A stretch of 64,000 nucleotides of DNA from Cladobotryum mycophilum (Eukaryota; Ascomycota; Sordariomycetes; Hypocreales; Hypocreaceae). How positions within the stretch are numbered: position 1 is the first letter of the stretch; each line of letters starts with the position of its first letter. The notes below the pieces were generated by a model, which was given only the letters and a program-made list of their open reading frames with translations, was not told the DNA's origin and did no database searches. The position numbers were made by a program, and so were the translations under genes. Shown here piece after piece: positions 36,317-47,494 of this stretch. The stretch lies in the NCBI GenBank assembly GCA_036429605.1, contig JAVFKD010000002.1, positions 2,356,001 to 2,420,000 of the forward strand. The letters are read 5' to 3'.

Positions 36317-36904
36317 AAACATGCAATAGATGCTACAAATTGACCATAGCTCTCTCCCTCACCCTCACCATCACACGATGCTAAGAAAGAAATCGTCTAC
36401 AACATTGAGATTTACGATGCAAAATGTCACGACCGGCGGTAAGAGGCAGCGCTCATCGAGATAAAATTTCTCTCCCATGCTTCCATAATCGGCGTAATTT
36501 TTTCTCTAGAGCACAAGATAGAGGAGGACTCGACAGAAGCAACCTGTCACGAGGACAGGTTACCCAAGCTCACCTACAATAAAATGTGCGCAGTACAATT
36601 AATATGAAGAAAAAAAAAGAAGAAAAGAAGAAGAGAAAAATTTGGAGTCAGAGAAATTTCAAGATAGCATCCGTCGATTGCGGAGCTCATGCCTCAGGCA
36701 GCAAGTAAAGTGTCATCCGGCCAATCAGAGCAATTGTAAATTAAATCGCTATGGGCATCGCACTAGTGGTTCCAATTGCCTTTCCACCATCCGGACAGCA
36801 ATAGAGGTTCCCTCGAAAAATACGGGCCATACCACTGAGCCTTTAAAGAATCGCCAGCAGCGCCCTGCTACGTCCCATAGCGTTCAATCCGTCAAGGCGA
36901 CACG
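36317..36904. other. Intergenic, SelO to complex I gene
   Basis: No gene supported; a purine-rich stretch lies near 36605-36640. Confidence 0.5.
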
Positions 36905-39500
36905 ATGCTCCGACAGACTCTGGCACGTTCGGCTTGGCGGACGGGCAGGCAGGCCGCTTATGCCTCGCGGAAATTCGCGACAACACCTAGACGCTCTGCC
37001 GAGGTGGAGCTTACCATTGGTAAGCATCTTTTGTGTTGGGGGGAGGGAGGGGGAGGATTCATTGGAAGCTTGGATATTGGGCTAACAGGTTGTGTAGATG
37101 GCAAGAAAGTTTCGATAGAAGGTACGAATTGGCATGGAGGAGGAGGAAGAGTGGAGGTGTTGGGGATCATGGGCTGACGGAACTATAGCTGGCTCGGCCT
37201 TGATCCAGGCTTGCGAAAAGGCTGGTGTTACTGTTCCTAGGTTTGTTGAGCTCCCAAATGATATATAGAGAATCGTTTATATGAGATTGTAGCTAACATG
37301 ATTCAGATACTGCTATCATGAGTACGAAACCATGGACCCCTCGACCCCCACCTTGAAACGAACTCGATCCCTAACAATGAATGTTATAGAAAACTCATGG
37401 TTGCTGGTAATTGCCGTATGTGCTTGGTAGAAGTTGAGCGGGCACCCAAGCCTGTTGCGTCATGTGCCTGGCCCGTTCAGCCCGGCATGGTCGTCAAGAC
37501 CAACTCGGCCCTCACCCACAAGGCCCGTGAAGGTGTCATGGAATTCCTTTTGGCGAACCACCCCCTCGACTGCCCCATCTGTGACCAGGGTGGAGAGTGC
37601 GATCTTCAGGAACAATCTTTGCGATATGGTGCTGACCGAGGGCGATTCCACGAGATTGGCGGAAAGCGAGCCGTGGAGGACAAGAACATTGGACCCCTGA
37701 TTAAGACTTCCATGAACCGATGTATTCACTGCACACGATGTGTTCGATTCGCCAATGACATCGCTGGTGCCCCCGAGCTTGGCTCTACCGGCCGTGGAAA
37801 CGACCTCCAGATTGGTACCTACCTTGAGAAGAACCTCGACTCTGAATTGTCCGGAAACGTCATCGATCTCTGCCCCGTTGGTGCCTTAACATCTAAGCCT
37901 TATGCTTTCCGCGCTCGCCCCTGGGAACTCAAGCATACCGAATCTATCGATGTTTTGGATGGTCTGGGATCAAATATCCGTGTCGACTCTCGTGGTCTGG
38001 AGGTGATGCGAGTGCTTCCCCGCCTTAACGATGATGTCAACGAGGAGTGGATCAACGACAAGACCCGATTCGCCTGTGATGGTCTCAAGACTCAGCGTCT
38101 GACTACCCCCTTGATCAAGAGAGACGGAAAGTTTGAGCCCGCCGACTGGGAGGAGGCCTTGTCCGAGGTTGCTCGAGCCTGGGAGATAAAGAAGCCTTTG
38201 GGCAACGAGTTCAAGATCATCTCTGGTGCTTTGACCGAGGTGGAGTCTCTTGTTGTCGCCAAGGATATGGCCAACAAGCTGGGATCTGAGAACCTGGCCC
38301 TGGATACTCCTACTGGCAGTCAGCCCCTTGCTCACGGTGTTGATGTGCGATCAAACTATCTCTTCAACTCCAAGATCTGGGGTATTGAGGAAGCCGATGC
38401 CATTCTCATCGTTGGAAGCAATACCAGACACGAGGCTGCTGTTCTAAACGCCCGTATCCGCAAGCAATGGCTCCGCTCCGACCTGGAGATTGGCGTCGTT
38501 GGAGAGAAGTGGGACTCAACCTTTGAGTTTGAGCACCTCGGAACTGACCACGCTGCCTTGAAGAAGACCCTGGCTGGTCCCTTTGGCAAGAAGCTTCAGT
38601 CTGCTAAGCGACCTATGATCATTGTTGGATCTGGTGTTACGGATCACGCTGATGCCAAGGCTTTCTACGAGACTGTTGGTACCTTTGTCGACAAGAATGC
38701 CGCCAACTTCAGAACCGCCGAGTGGAACGGTTACAACGTTCTCCAGAGGGAAGCCTCAAGAGCCGGTGCTTTCGAGGTTGGCTTTGTCACCCCCTCTACC
38801 GAGGTTTCTCAGACCAAGCCCAAGTTCGTATGGCTCCTTGGTGCTGATGAGTTCAACGCGGCGGATATCCCCAAGGATGCCTTTGTTGTCTATCAGGGCC
38901 ACCACGGTGACCGCGGCGCTCAGGTTGCTGATATCATTCTGCCTGGCGCTGCCTACACCGAGAAGGCCGGTACTTATATCAACACCGAAGGCCGAGTACA
39001 GATGACCCGTGCGGCTACTTCGCTGCCCGGTGCTGCCCGAACTGACTGGAAGATCCTCCGAGCCGCCAGCGAGTTCCTTGGTGCTCCTCTACCGTACGAT
39101 GATGTTGCTGCTGTTCGGGATCGCATGGTTGAGATTAGCCCTGCGCTCGCCGCTTACGATGTTGTTGAGCCCGTTGCTTTGAAGGAGTTGAGCAAGGTTC
39201 AGCTGGTAGACCAGAACAAGGGTGCAACTGCTAGCAATGCACCTCTCAAGAAGGCCATTGACAACTTTTATTTCACAGATGTTATCTCTAGAAGGTATGT
39301 ACACACCCATTTCTTCTTCTTCTTCAATTCATTACCCCCCACCCCGGGAAAATAGTATAACGATGCTAACCTCGCTTGATAGCTCACCCACAATGGCACG
39401 CTGCTCAGCGGCCAAGGAGACTGGGGACCCGAGGACGAACTTGATGGCTCCGGGTATGGAGGAGGATAGGCCCATGGGTCAGGTTGCGTACGGAGCTTAA
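36905..39500 (+). CDS. nuo78: NADH:ubiquinone oxidoreductase 78 kDa subunit (complex I, NDUFS1)
   Basis: This subunit carries three iron-sulphur clusters of the peripheral arm of mitochondrial complex I. Six exons: 36905..37019, 37098..37121, 37189..37240, 37307..37321, 37390..39294 and 39383..39500. All junctions keep the frame and give about 742 residues. A basic presequence (MLRQTLARSAWRTGRQAAY) is followed by the ferredoxin-like domain with [20 protein letters not shown] and PVASCAWP. Next come the His-Cys cluster motif HPLDCPICDQGGECDLQ and the four-Cys motif RCIHCTRCVRF. The long molybdopterin-type C-terminal domain is complete and ends MGQVAYGA. Exons 2 and 4 are only 24 and 15 nt. The 15-nt exon encodes the YCYH segment with one cluster ligand. 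Confidence 0.95.
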
Positions 39501-39941
39501 AGGAGATGGGCGGCTGTACTAAAATAGAAGAATTCCCTTGCACTTCTGGACTGTTATGTGTGATGTTGTACATATATTAGGATGTCAGGGTTGGGAGGTG
39601 ACAAGGTAAATAAGCTGTCAAAGTTTTTGTTTGACTTTGTTTTTTGTTCTGCTTGTCTCGTGAAATAAAAAGTGAGATTTATGCCGAGTTCTCTCCAAGT
39701 TTGACCATGTTTGTTGTTTCGTATCCCCACCACCATGGTTTAATCTGGTCTCCATCTCATGTAAAAGAGGAAAACACAAGGGTCAATTGACACTTCCCCT
39801 CACGCCTCATTGCTTGAAAAAGGCCTTTGGTGCGATAGGGACACTGGCCAGGAGGGTGGTAGACTTGGGGGGCAGATTGAAGCGGACAGTCTTGGCCCGC
39901 TTGCTAGACGGGCTGCGGAAGCTCGATCGACGGGCCGAGTT
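39501..39941. other. 3' intergenic region
   Basis: Convergent ends of the complex I gene and the poly-Q gene; no further gene supported. Confidence 0.5.
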
Positions 39942-40566
39942 CTATTCGGCCTCGCGTTCCGGGTCTTTTCCCACGACGGCCTCGCGCATGGAGGCGAGGT
40001 GCTTGTCGAAGCCCCATATGTTGCTGGACGTGTTGGATATGGTCCTCATGAGCTCAATGGCCATCCACTCGCGCGGGGAGGCGGCGGGCATGTTGTCAAA
40101 GGTGGGGAGGGGCACCTCCTGTATGTTGTAGTCGATGCCCGGCTCCGCGGGGGCGCACATGTCGGCCGTCATGGCGGCCACGTCGGACCACAGGGCGGCC
40201 TCGTGGGCCGGGTCGAGGACGGACTCGTCGGGGTAGGAAAAGGCAGCGTCCTGGGCCTCGCCCTCGCGCTGGACGCGCAGGAACTCCCTCCGGAAGAGGG
40301 TGAGGAGGTTGGACCTGACGCGGGCCTCGTGGGCGTCGATGACCTTGAGGGTGGCGCGCTGGCGGTCCTGCGGGGTGGGGAGGGGGGTAGGGGGTGAGGA
40401 GGTTGTGGTCGTTGGATAGGGGCACGAACATGGCGGCGGCTACGCAGTTGAGCGGTGGGATGCGGTCTGACTGCTGTTGCTGTTGCTGCTGCTGCTGCTG
40501 CTGCTGCGGGATGGGAGGCGGCTTGTTGCTTGATTTGGGGGAGACGGAAGGGGAGTGTGGAGGCAT
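39942..40566 (-). CDS. Hypothetical poly-Gln protein (frame break)
   Basis: No recognised family. From the ATG at 40566 (MPPHSPSVSPKSSNK) the protein has a Pro-rich start, 12 glutamines (positions 40471-40506), then NCVAAAMFVPLSNDHNLLTP. The initial frame becomes implausible after a C-rich segment at 40372-40394. A second frame then gives ordinary helical sequence (RQRATLKVIDAHEARVRSN, LFRREFLRVQREGEAQD) to the stop at 39942. Removing one base from the C-rich run would join the two, for about 207 residues. The alternative is a 62-nt intron with a weak GTGCCC donor and a CAG acceptor, which also keeps the frame. It lies tail-to-tail with the complex I gene. Confidence 0.6.
40471..40507 (-). 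repeat. CAG/CAA repeat encoding poly-Gln
   Basis: Twelve glutamine codons in a row on the minus strand, mostly CAG with CAA near the 5' (high coordinate) to middle part reading as CTG/TTG on the plus strand. Confidence 0.9.
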
Positions 40567-41584
40567 GATGAGATTTGCCTTTCTTTTTTTATAAGGTTTC
40601 GCCCTCTTCACTAGATGGAAAGAAATAAAAGAGAGAGAAGAAGAAAAAGATTAGGATGGAGTGGATGGGAAGGTGTATATATTCACTGTCATGGGGGGGT
40701 TTTTTTTACTACCGGGTGTTGTTGAACCGTGGAAATGAGATGCAAGAGGAGTCGCGGGGTGAGAGATGAACAATAGAAAAGAGAGATGGGATTAGAAGAA
40801 AAAAACGGCAAGGAGATTTCACAGCAAACATTCAAACGTCACATGGAACTGAGCAAACAAAAATTAAGTAAATCGAGTAAGCGAAAAGAAAGAAAGAAAG
40901 AAGGAGCAAAAATGATATGAGAACATCTTTGACATTTCATACTCCAAAAAAAAGGACCTTCAATCATGATTGGAAATTTCTGTTTCTACATACATAGATA
41001 AATGTAACAAAAAAAGGCTTCTCTAGCTAAGTACGTTGCCGGATAACAAAGTCTCCATCTATTTCGCTGCAACGAGAAAAAAAAGAAGAAGCGAGAATAC
41101 TACCAAGTTATTTACTTGTTTTTTTCTTTATCTTCAACGGTATTTCGCCTGCACCAGCCTCCCCTCCCTGCCACTGGTTGTTTGAAAGAATAGAAGAAGA
41201 AGAGGGAAAAAAGGTTACAGTATTTTGAAGGTTTGAAAAGTGTGTTTGTGTGATCGTGTAAGTAAGTCGTGACGGCATTACTGATGGTAATTGGTCGTTT
41301 CTGTTTTGTGATTCCTATCCCCGAGCCTTACGGTGTGAGGGGGATATAATGAGATTGCGAAGCTGTTGTTGATCCAGCAAGAGCTTGTTCGGAAAGGGTG
41401 TGTTTCAGAGAATTCAGTTTGTTCAAAAAAAAAAAAAAAAAAAAGAAAAAGAAAAGAGGTCTGGGGCGCATATGTGAATCAAATAGCGTTTCCTCAAGAG
41501 TGTTTGGTACGACTATTACGCTGTCGTTGCTGGGCCTGGCAACAAGAACGTGATATCCCAAGATCCAAGCGTGCCTCTGCTCTT
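40567..41584. other. Intergenic
   Basis: A-rich low-complexity sequence, including a 20-base A run at 41425-41444; no gene supported. Confidence 0.5.
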
Positions 41585-42547
41585 TCACCGAGATGGAAGA
41601 ACGCTCCGGATATACTCTCGTATGAGCTGTAGCGCCGCTCTCACCAAGTCTTCCAACCGCCGATCTTTCCGCCTTCTCATCCATACTAATATTAGGCAAA
41701 GAATGACCGAATCCATAACGAGGTGCTTCAAGACGACGAAGGCTAGCCAATTCAACCAAGCTGGAATACTGCGCTCCTTCTTCGATCTCCATTCTCGTCC
41801 GGTTGTTATCTGTTCGCGGAGTGCCGCAACTTCGGCTGATAGTTTGGTAACGGCGCGCTCCATCTTTCGCTGCCATCGACTCCCCAAAGTTCCCCCTCTT
41901 CCTCATCTTCCAAGTCCATTTGTCGTTGGGATCGCAGTTCGGCCTCGTCCATCTCGCTCATGGGGCTGAGGATCTTCATTGGGCCCTCGTCGCGGCCGTG
42001 CCTCCCGGAGGAAGAGGATGAACCGGGTACGGTATCCTTTATCTGATTCCAGACGAATTCGAGTTCGGCAACGAGCTCTTGACCATCCCTAAACATCTTG
42101 GTTAGCCTCGGCGATCGGTTGGCTCGCGGATAGTATAACAGTGCTCTCTCACGCTGTGTTGGCATATTTGTGCATCGTCTCTATTAGCGCCTCGACATAT
42201 CTTCTCTTGGACTCGGTTCGACTCAAACCCTTTTGAGAGTTCCACGCATCCCATTTGTCCCGTTCCCTCTGCAGTTCGTCCAGAGACATGCCCGGTCCAG
42301 CCGTGGGCTGCTCCATAACACCATCCACGTCCCCTTCCATTGCCTGCTTGTAGAGGCCATAGAGCCGTAAACGTTCGGACGGAGGCGGTCGCGACGCGCC
42401 TGTCTTGGGTATCTTCTTGACGGTGTTGAGGGCATGGACAAAGACTCTATCTAAAGAGGGAGGAGGAGGGCGTGTAAGCATGGTATTGTCACCGCCACCA
42501 GCACCTGAGCTTCTGGAGCGATTGTCCGCACCTACAGAGTCCGCCAT
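41585..42547 (-). CDS. Acyl-CoA-binding membrane protein, ATG37/ACBD5-like (frame break)
   Basis: Fungal Atg37 and animal ACBD5 are tail-anchored peroxisomal acyl-CoA-binding proteins involved in pexophagy and contacts. Exons 42153..42547 and 41585..42088 give about 299 residues. Residues 28-131 are an ACBP domain: FVHALNTVKKIP, SERLRLYGLYKQAMEGDV, ERDKWDAWNSQKGLSRTESK, RYVEALIETMHKYA. A linker follows with MSEMDEAELRSQRQMDLED, then a coiled segment and one C-terminal transmembrane helix (VVLKHLVMDSVILCLILVW) followed by a basic tail. The frame breaks once near 41892-41896, a five-base G run on the coding strand; one more base would join DLEDEEEG to RWQRKMERAV. An overlapping upstream open frame begins at 42806. 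Confidence 0.75.
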
Positions 42548-43854
42548 GATGGGACGGATGCGATGAGGAGCCTTGTAGTAGCTCCCGGTGGCACTGAGAT
42601 GGCTGGAGATTAAAAAAGGAAGCAGGAGGTTCGATTAAACTGGAGTCACCCCCACCGCCGGCAAGCGAAGTGTCGGAGGCGAGGCTCTTGTGCCGGGGTC
42701 TATGAAAAGCAAGTCGATGATGCTGGTAATAAGAGATAAGGGCATCGATGACACGGGTCGGTGGTTCAATGCGCTCCCCGGGGGGTGTGTGCGATTCTAC
42801 GAGCATAAAAGTCGACAGTGTACCGAATAGGTAGACGTAATCTCTGTTTGCGCAAAAAGAAGGCGAATGGCTTTCGCTTCAGGCTGAAAGTAAGAACAAG
42901 CAATTAGATGATGACCCGTTTGTTAGCCTGAGTGCGATGATACGAACTGCGGTAGTCTCAAATTCATTGAACCTCGGCGCGCAGCGCGCTCCACCGAGAA
43001 TGTGCTATTCTGTAAGCCCATGGCGGTTCAATGCGCTGTGAGAACAGGGGCACTCGGCTGGTGAATGACCACTAAACCCTTGGCATCATCCGCTGTGGAA
43101 TGTTACTTTTAGCACTCTGTCAGTAAATCGAGCCGTCAACTGCAAGGTACGGAGTACCTGACCTTGACTTACCGAGACACGTGAAATCCTTTCCCACAGA
43201 ACCCTTTATGCGGTGTTCTCTGTGCTCCGTGCTTGCTGAGAGGTAACACTAAGGCAGGTACACAATACCATGGCTTGATCAGCTTACAACCTAGGCTCAA
43301 GGGTCGCGGGCTTCTGGCTCATTGTTCGAGAATCCTTGACCCTAAGATGTCTCCGTGTCCCATGTTTGAGAAAGCGAGATTGGCTGTGGCTGATTTGTGC
43401 TACGATGAACAGATCTGCACGATCTTGCCGGTAACCTTTTGCATCTTTCTGGCGGTCAAATTTCTGATAGTGAATGTGTCCGATGAAGCTTTTCACATGA
43501 AAGCAGCACGGTTGTTGTGCAATATGAATTTGCATTGGATTCCTCTCAATAAGTGTCAGGTCGATGAGAATTGATAACGAGAGTGAAAGCTTTAGATGCC
43601 AGCGAAACAAAAATAGGGCTGCGAACCGTGATCGGATTTTTATGTGGTATGTTGAATCATTTTGTGTTGGGGAAGCCATCTCGTGCTCCTTCCATTCCCA
43701 ACTGCCGAAGTCGTGGTACGTCACTCTCCAAAAAGCTGGGGAATTGCATTCGAAACTCCAAAGGTACATTGATTTTGTAATTGAAACAAACAACAGTCAA
43801 AAAAAAAATTAAGGCCTTCTCATCCTTTTACAAGATGAAGCTACTCGCAAAAAA
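42548..43854. other. Intergenic, ACBP gene to tRNA
   Basis: Contains the ACBP leader with an upstream ORF (42489..42806, minus) overlapping the main start, and the 9-mer TACGGAGTA at 43148. No other gene supported. Confidence 0.5.
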
Positions 43855-43956
43855 TGGACACACGGGGAATTGAACCCCGGACCTCTCCCAAGCCTGTCAC
43901 CTTCTCAGAAGGTAGAAAGATGCTAAGGGAAAATCATACCACTAGACCATGCGCCC
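43855..43956 (-). tRNA. tRNA-Ala (anticodon AGC) with a 30-nt intron
   Basis: On the minus strand the acceptor stem pairs GGGCGCA (43956-43950) with TGTGTCC (43862-43856), with two G-U pairs, and A as discriminator. The A box reads TGGTCTAGTGG and the B box GGTTCAATTCC. The anticodon stem TTCCC/GGGAG encloses TT-AGC-A, with AGC at 43924-43922. A 30-nt intron (43891..43920) follows the base 3' to the anticodon, the canonical site. AGC decodes alanine GCU and, through inosine, GCC and GCA. Confidence 0.9.
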
Positions 43957-44133
43957 TGATACTGATGCTACTGGACAGCCAGAATCACCTCATGAGCGTT
44001 CACAGTAGGAAGTCGCCAAGTTCGAAAGCTTCAACACGTTGATCAAAGTGTATTTAAGATGTCTCGTATTTCCATCACTCTTGTTGGCAATGAATTTCCA
44101 TATTCTATAATCTGTACTTCATTCTATATACCA

Positions 44134-45375
44134 TTATTCATTCGCCATCTCGGCATCTCTGGCCACCATGTAGGCCCTCTTCTTCTCTTCATACACCTTC
44201 ATTAATTTCTTGTTTTGCAAAACCGTATCAGCCGCCTTCTGGCCAGCCTCTTTCTTACTAAGAGCCGTCCCTACTCCAAGAAGCTTGTCCTTCTCGCCCC
44301 AGCCATCCAGGTATACCCCAATAGAATACAAGGGCAGCTTCAGATTCTTATCCTTCTTCTCACAAGGCAGGTCCTTGTACCGGAGATGGATCCCTTTGAC
44401 CACAATCCTCTGGCTCAACCGTTCTTTGGCGCTAGTCTCCACGACAGGGTCGGTGGATGTTGTTGTCGGCTCGGGTACTCTCTTTCTTGACGCTTCAGCC
44501 CTTCTGATATCCTCCTCAAGTGTCTTTCCCCAAAGCGCCTTTAGCCATTCCACTACATTGGAAAGTCCATCTTCAGGATCGGAAAGGACGACCGCCGCAA
44601 CATATGCTTCAAACATGTCTGCTTGTGTCTTTGTAAGATCCTTGTCGCTAGATCTCCCTCGACCAGGTCCGTGACTGTCGCTGACTTCGCGCGGAAGCTT
44701 GGCCCATTTCTGCATATCATAGTGTCGAAAGTACTCTGCGAGATTGACGTTTCGAACAATTCGTTCTCTTAGTTGGGAGCGGCGCCCAGAAGGCAGCGGA
44801 CCAAACGTGTGATGAATCAAGGCCGTAGAAATTAGTTCAAGATATGCGTCGCCGAGCCATTCTAACCGTTCGTAGTTGTAATTTCGACCCAGCCCAGGAT
44901 GCGTAAATGCTTCCTCTGCCAGATTGGGGTCCAAGATCCGTGGCAGAGGTGGCCAGTCTCTCTTTATTTCGGCAGAAATCCACGGCGTTACCGTGACGGA
45001 TGGAATTGGCACATCGGAGATCTCTCTTCTGTCGTTAAATGGTTTCTCCTTAGATTGGGAGTGCTGAGTAGCATTTGTGTTATCATCAAGTGAACCAAGA
45101 ACTTCAAATGAAGGAAGCAAATGTTTGCTCAACTGTGCAAGTTTCTTTTTGGTATCAATTAAAGGCGACTCTTGAGGAGTCTGGCCCCGTGATAGTTGTT
45201 TCTTTAGAGCTTGTAGGCAATTGACAAGCTCATCAGCCTTCTCAGCAAGTCGTACTAAGGCTTGTGTGGAGAGATCATCCGCGTCATGATTGCTTTCATC
45301 GTGATTTTCTGGATATAGAGTCTTATGTCTCTTGAGATTATGGTGGTCTGTTTCCGGACCTGGTCTTTTAGACAT
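44134..45375 (-). CDS. RNT1: Ribonuclease III (Rnt1-type)
   Basis: This is a nuclear double-strand RNase for processing rRNA, snRNA and snoRNA precursors. It is a single exon of about 413 residues starting at the first true ATG (MSKRPGPETDHHN). Residues 20-130 are a basic, coiled N-terminal extension. The RNase III domain follows, with the signature ERLEWLGDAYLELISTALI and a later acidic pair in TQADMFEAYVAAVVLSD that supplies the metal ligands. A double-stranded RNA-binding domain covers roughly residues 315-400 (YSIGVYLDGWGEKDKLLGVG, KKEAGQKAADTVLQN). Budding-yeast Rnt1 is 471 residues, so length is compatible. It diverges from the S33 gene across 250 bases. Confidence 0.9.
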   Translation of the reverse strand: MSKRPGPETDHHNLKRHKTLYPENHDESNHDADDLSTQALVRLAEKADELVNCLQALKKQLSRGQTPQESPLIDTKKKLAQLSKHLLPSFEVLGSLDDNTNATQHSQSKEKPFNDRREISDVPIPSVTVTPWISAEIKRDWPPLPRILDPNLAEEAFTHPGLGRNYNYERLEWLGDAYLELISTALIHHTFGPLPSGRRSQLRERIVRNVNLAEYFRHYDMQKWAKLPREVSDSHGPGRGRSSDKDLTKTQADMFEAYVAAVVLSDPEDGLSNVVEWLKALWGKTLEEDIRRAEASRKRVPEPTTTSTDPVVETSAKERLSQRIVVKGIHLRYKDLPCEKKDKNLKLPLYSIGVYLDGWGEKDKLLGVGTALSKKEAGQKAADTVLQNKKLMKVYEEKKRAYMVARDAEMANE

Positions 45376-45629
45376 TTTGTCTACGACGAGTCTTTTCAAT
45401 GTGAAATCAACATTGTAAGATCAGAGAGGACAAGCCGAAAGTTGACGTGCCTGCCCTTAAATGTAAAGCCCCACTTTGAATGACTGAGCCAATTAGAATA
45501 TCTTGGATTTTACTACTAACGTTCAGCGCTAGTACAGGATCAGACTAGATCCGATTGTAATTTACGACCTCTGCACATCAATTCAACGTCCGGTCTTGCG
45601 TCTCAGCAGCAGATGCCGAGTATGCCAAG

Positions 45630-46103
45630 ATGAGTGTCCCTCGTGCGCGGATATTGGAGTTGATGAAGGTATTTAATCAAGAAAGCGATACCGTGTGATT
45701 TTAGCTGACAATTCCAAGGCGCAATGCCAAGTCTTTGCGACGACATACAACCCTGAGGGGAAGCGAATGGGCAACAAAATCCTGCGGCAACGATTAAAGG
45801 GCCCCGCGCTGGCTGCGTACTATCCGCGAAAGCTGGCGACGATCAAGGATGTGAAGCGAGAGTTTGGTCCCGTACTGGGTACTTGGGACGAGTCGGAAGA
45901 AGACAGATTCGAATACATTGAGGAGTATGTCTGGCCAGGATGATATGCTGCGACGAAATGCTAATGTGTCGACAACAGACTTAAACAACGTGGAAAGAGC
46001 GCACCGAAAAAGAAGACAACAGCTCCTGGTATGTGGTTGAATCCGATTCAAGAACACTCTTGGCTAACAGTTGGTAGTTCCAACACCTGGAAAGAAGCGG
46101 TAG
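45630..46103 (+). CDS. RSM27: Mitochondrial ribosomal protein S33 (RSM27)
   Basis: A small-subunit mitoribosomal protein. Exons 45630..45668, 45719..45924, 45979..46028 and 46078..46103 give about 106 residues, the usual size. The start MSVPRARILELMK and the block TYNPEGKRMGNKILRQRLKG, then AAYYPRKLATIKDVKREFGP and TWDESEEDRFEYIEE, are characteristic of S33. The tail is Lys-rich (KSAPKKKTT, PTPGKKR). The first intron uses the acceptor after CTGACAATTCCAAG, which gives the family-consistent KAQCQVF junction. A bidirectional promoter with RNase III is likely. Confidence 0.9.
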
Positions 46104-47494
46104 GAGAGAGGCTAGATGGCGCATTGGTGATATAAATCTGGATGTGGGGACCCAATCCCATCCAGTGGCTTAATTCGTCGTATGTGATATGATGAAAGCT
46201 GGCATTGGACTGAAAGAGCAAGAGGACATGGATTCGGGGCATAAATCTACCATTGGCGTGTGTAAAATCTACTATAAAAACGACACTCTCTGAGAGATAT
46301 GATATCAATGGTATGGAAAATAAAGTAAAACTTTGAAACGAATGCTTCTACCGATCTCTCCGTCTGAGGAGGCTACAAACATGAATTCTTGTCTAGCACT
46401 TTATGAGACTGAAAAGGGGCATCGTGTTTTGGCGGTAGTAAGTCGGACTGCTCGCTGGACCCGTGAAAATATGATGTGCTAAATGGGCAACAGGATAATA
46501 TTAATACTGGCAGAAGAACATGTCTTCAGGATTTATGCATGCTGCAGCGGGAGTCTACTCTTCTCGACTTGGGACTAAGGGCAAGATATCGGGCAGAACG
46601 TCCAACGACGGACTCGCAATTAAGAAGCGAGTCTAGTACAGATGCTGGCGGCCGCTGCAGTTGCTTCCCCGACAAGCTGTTCTACCAAGGCATGTCAGGT
46701 ATACCGTATACCGCAGGTCAAAGTATGTGCAAGCAGGTCTCTGGGGCTTATCTGATCTACAAAGGGGCGTGTTAGGGCAAATAGTAGGTCTGATTCACTG
46801 GGGCAGCGTTGAAGAACCTTCTGTTCTCCCTTCCAACTCTTCGTTCCTACAGTCCTTATGCAACTAATTCACCATATGCCGTATCCGATTTTATTTAATC
46901 CCCTGCGTCTGATAATCCAGTTGGCAACTTGGCCTCCTCTTCCCTGCAAGCAATTCCTGCAGCCTCACTCACAACGCTCGTTTTGCAGAGCTCCTCACTT
47001 TCCTCTAATCCTTCAGCGCCCTAAACCCATCAAGTACCTTTTCACAATCAGCCAAAAGCGTGCGCGTGAATCTTGCCAAAATTCTCACTTTAGCGAGTGG
47101 CTTTCTGTGACGGTGATTGGGGGCCGGCAGCAGCTGTCAGTTCCTGCCCTCGTTTCCCTACAGGCTGCTCTTTTCAGAACCAACTGCTACTAGCCGATAA
47201 CTTCCATCTACCTCTACTTCTCTCTCTCTTCTTCTCTCTCCAACTCTTCTACAATCTTTTCCACACGCAGAATTTCTCTTCCATCTAAACCACTTTCTTT
47301 TCTGGATTTTTCACACAACCACTCTCTTTCTTTCTTCTTCTTTCTTTCTTTCTTTCTCTCTCGTCTCTGTTTTCTCTTCTCTCTTCTCCCTCCTCTTGCA
47401 CAAGCCGAGTAGTCTCTGAACCGCCGTCCGGTGGTGAGCCCAATCACTTTCGTCACCCTCGTTACCCACAAGGGCTGGTGATATCATCTATGCA
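46104..47494. other. Long leader/promoter region of the Pumilio gene
   Basis: No gene supported. The last 300 bases are pyrimidine-rich with CT and CTTT tracts at 47218-47370, probably a 5' leader. Confidence 0.5.
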
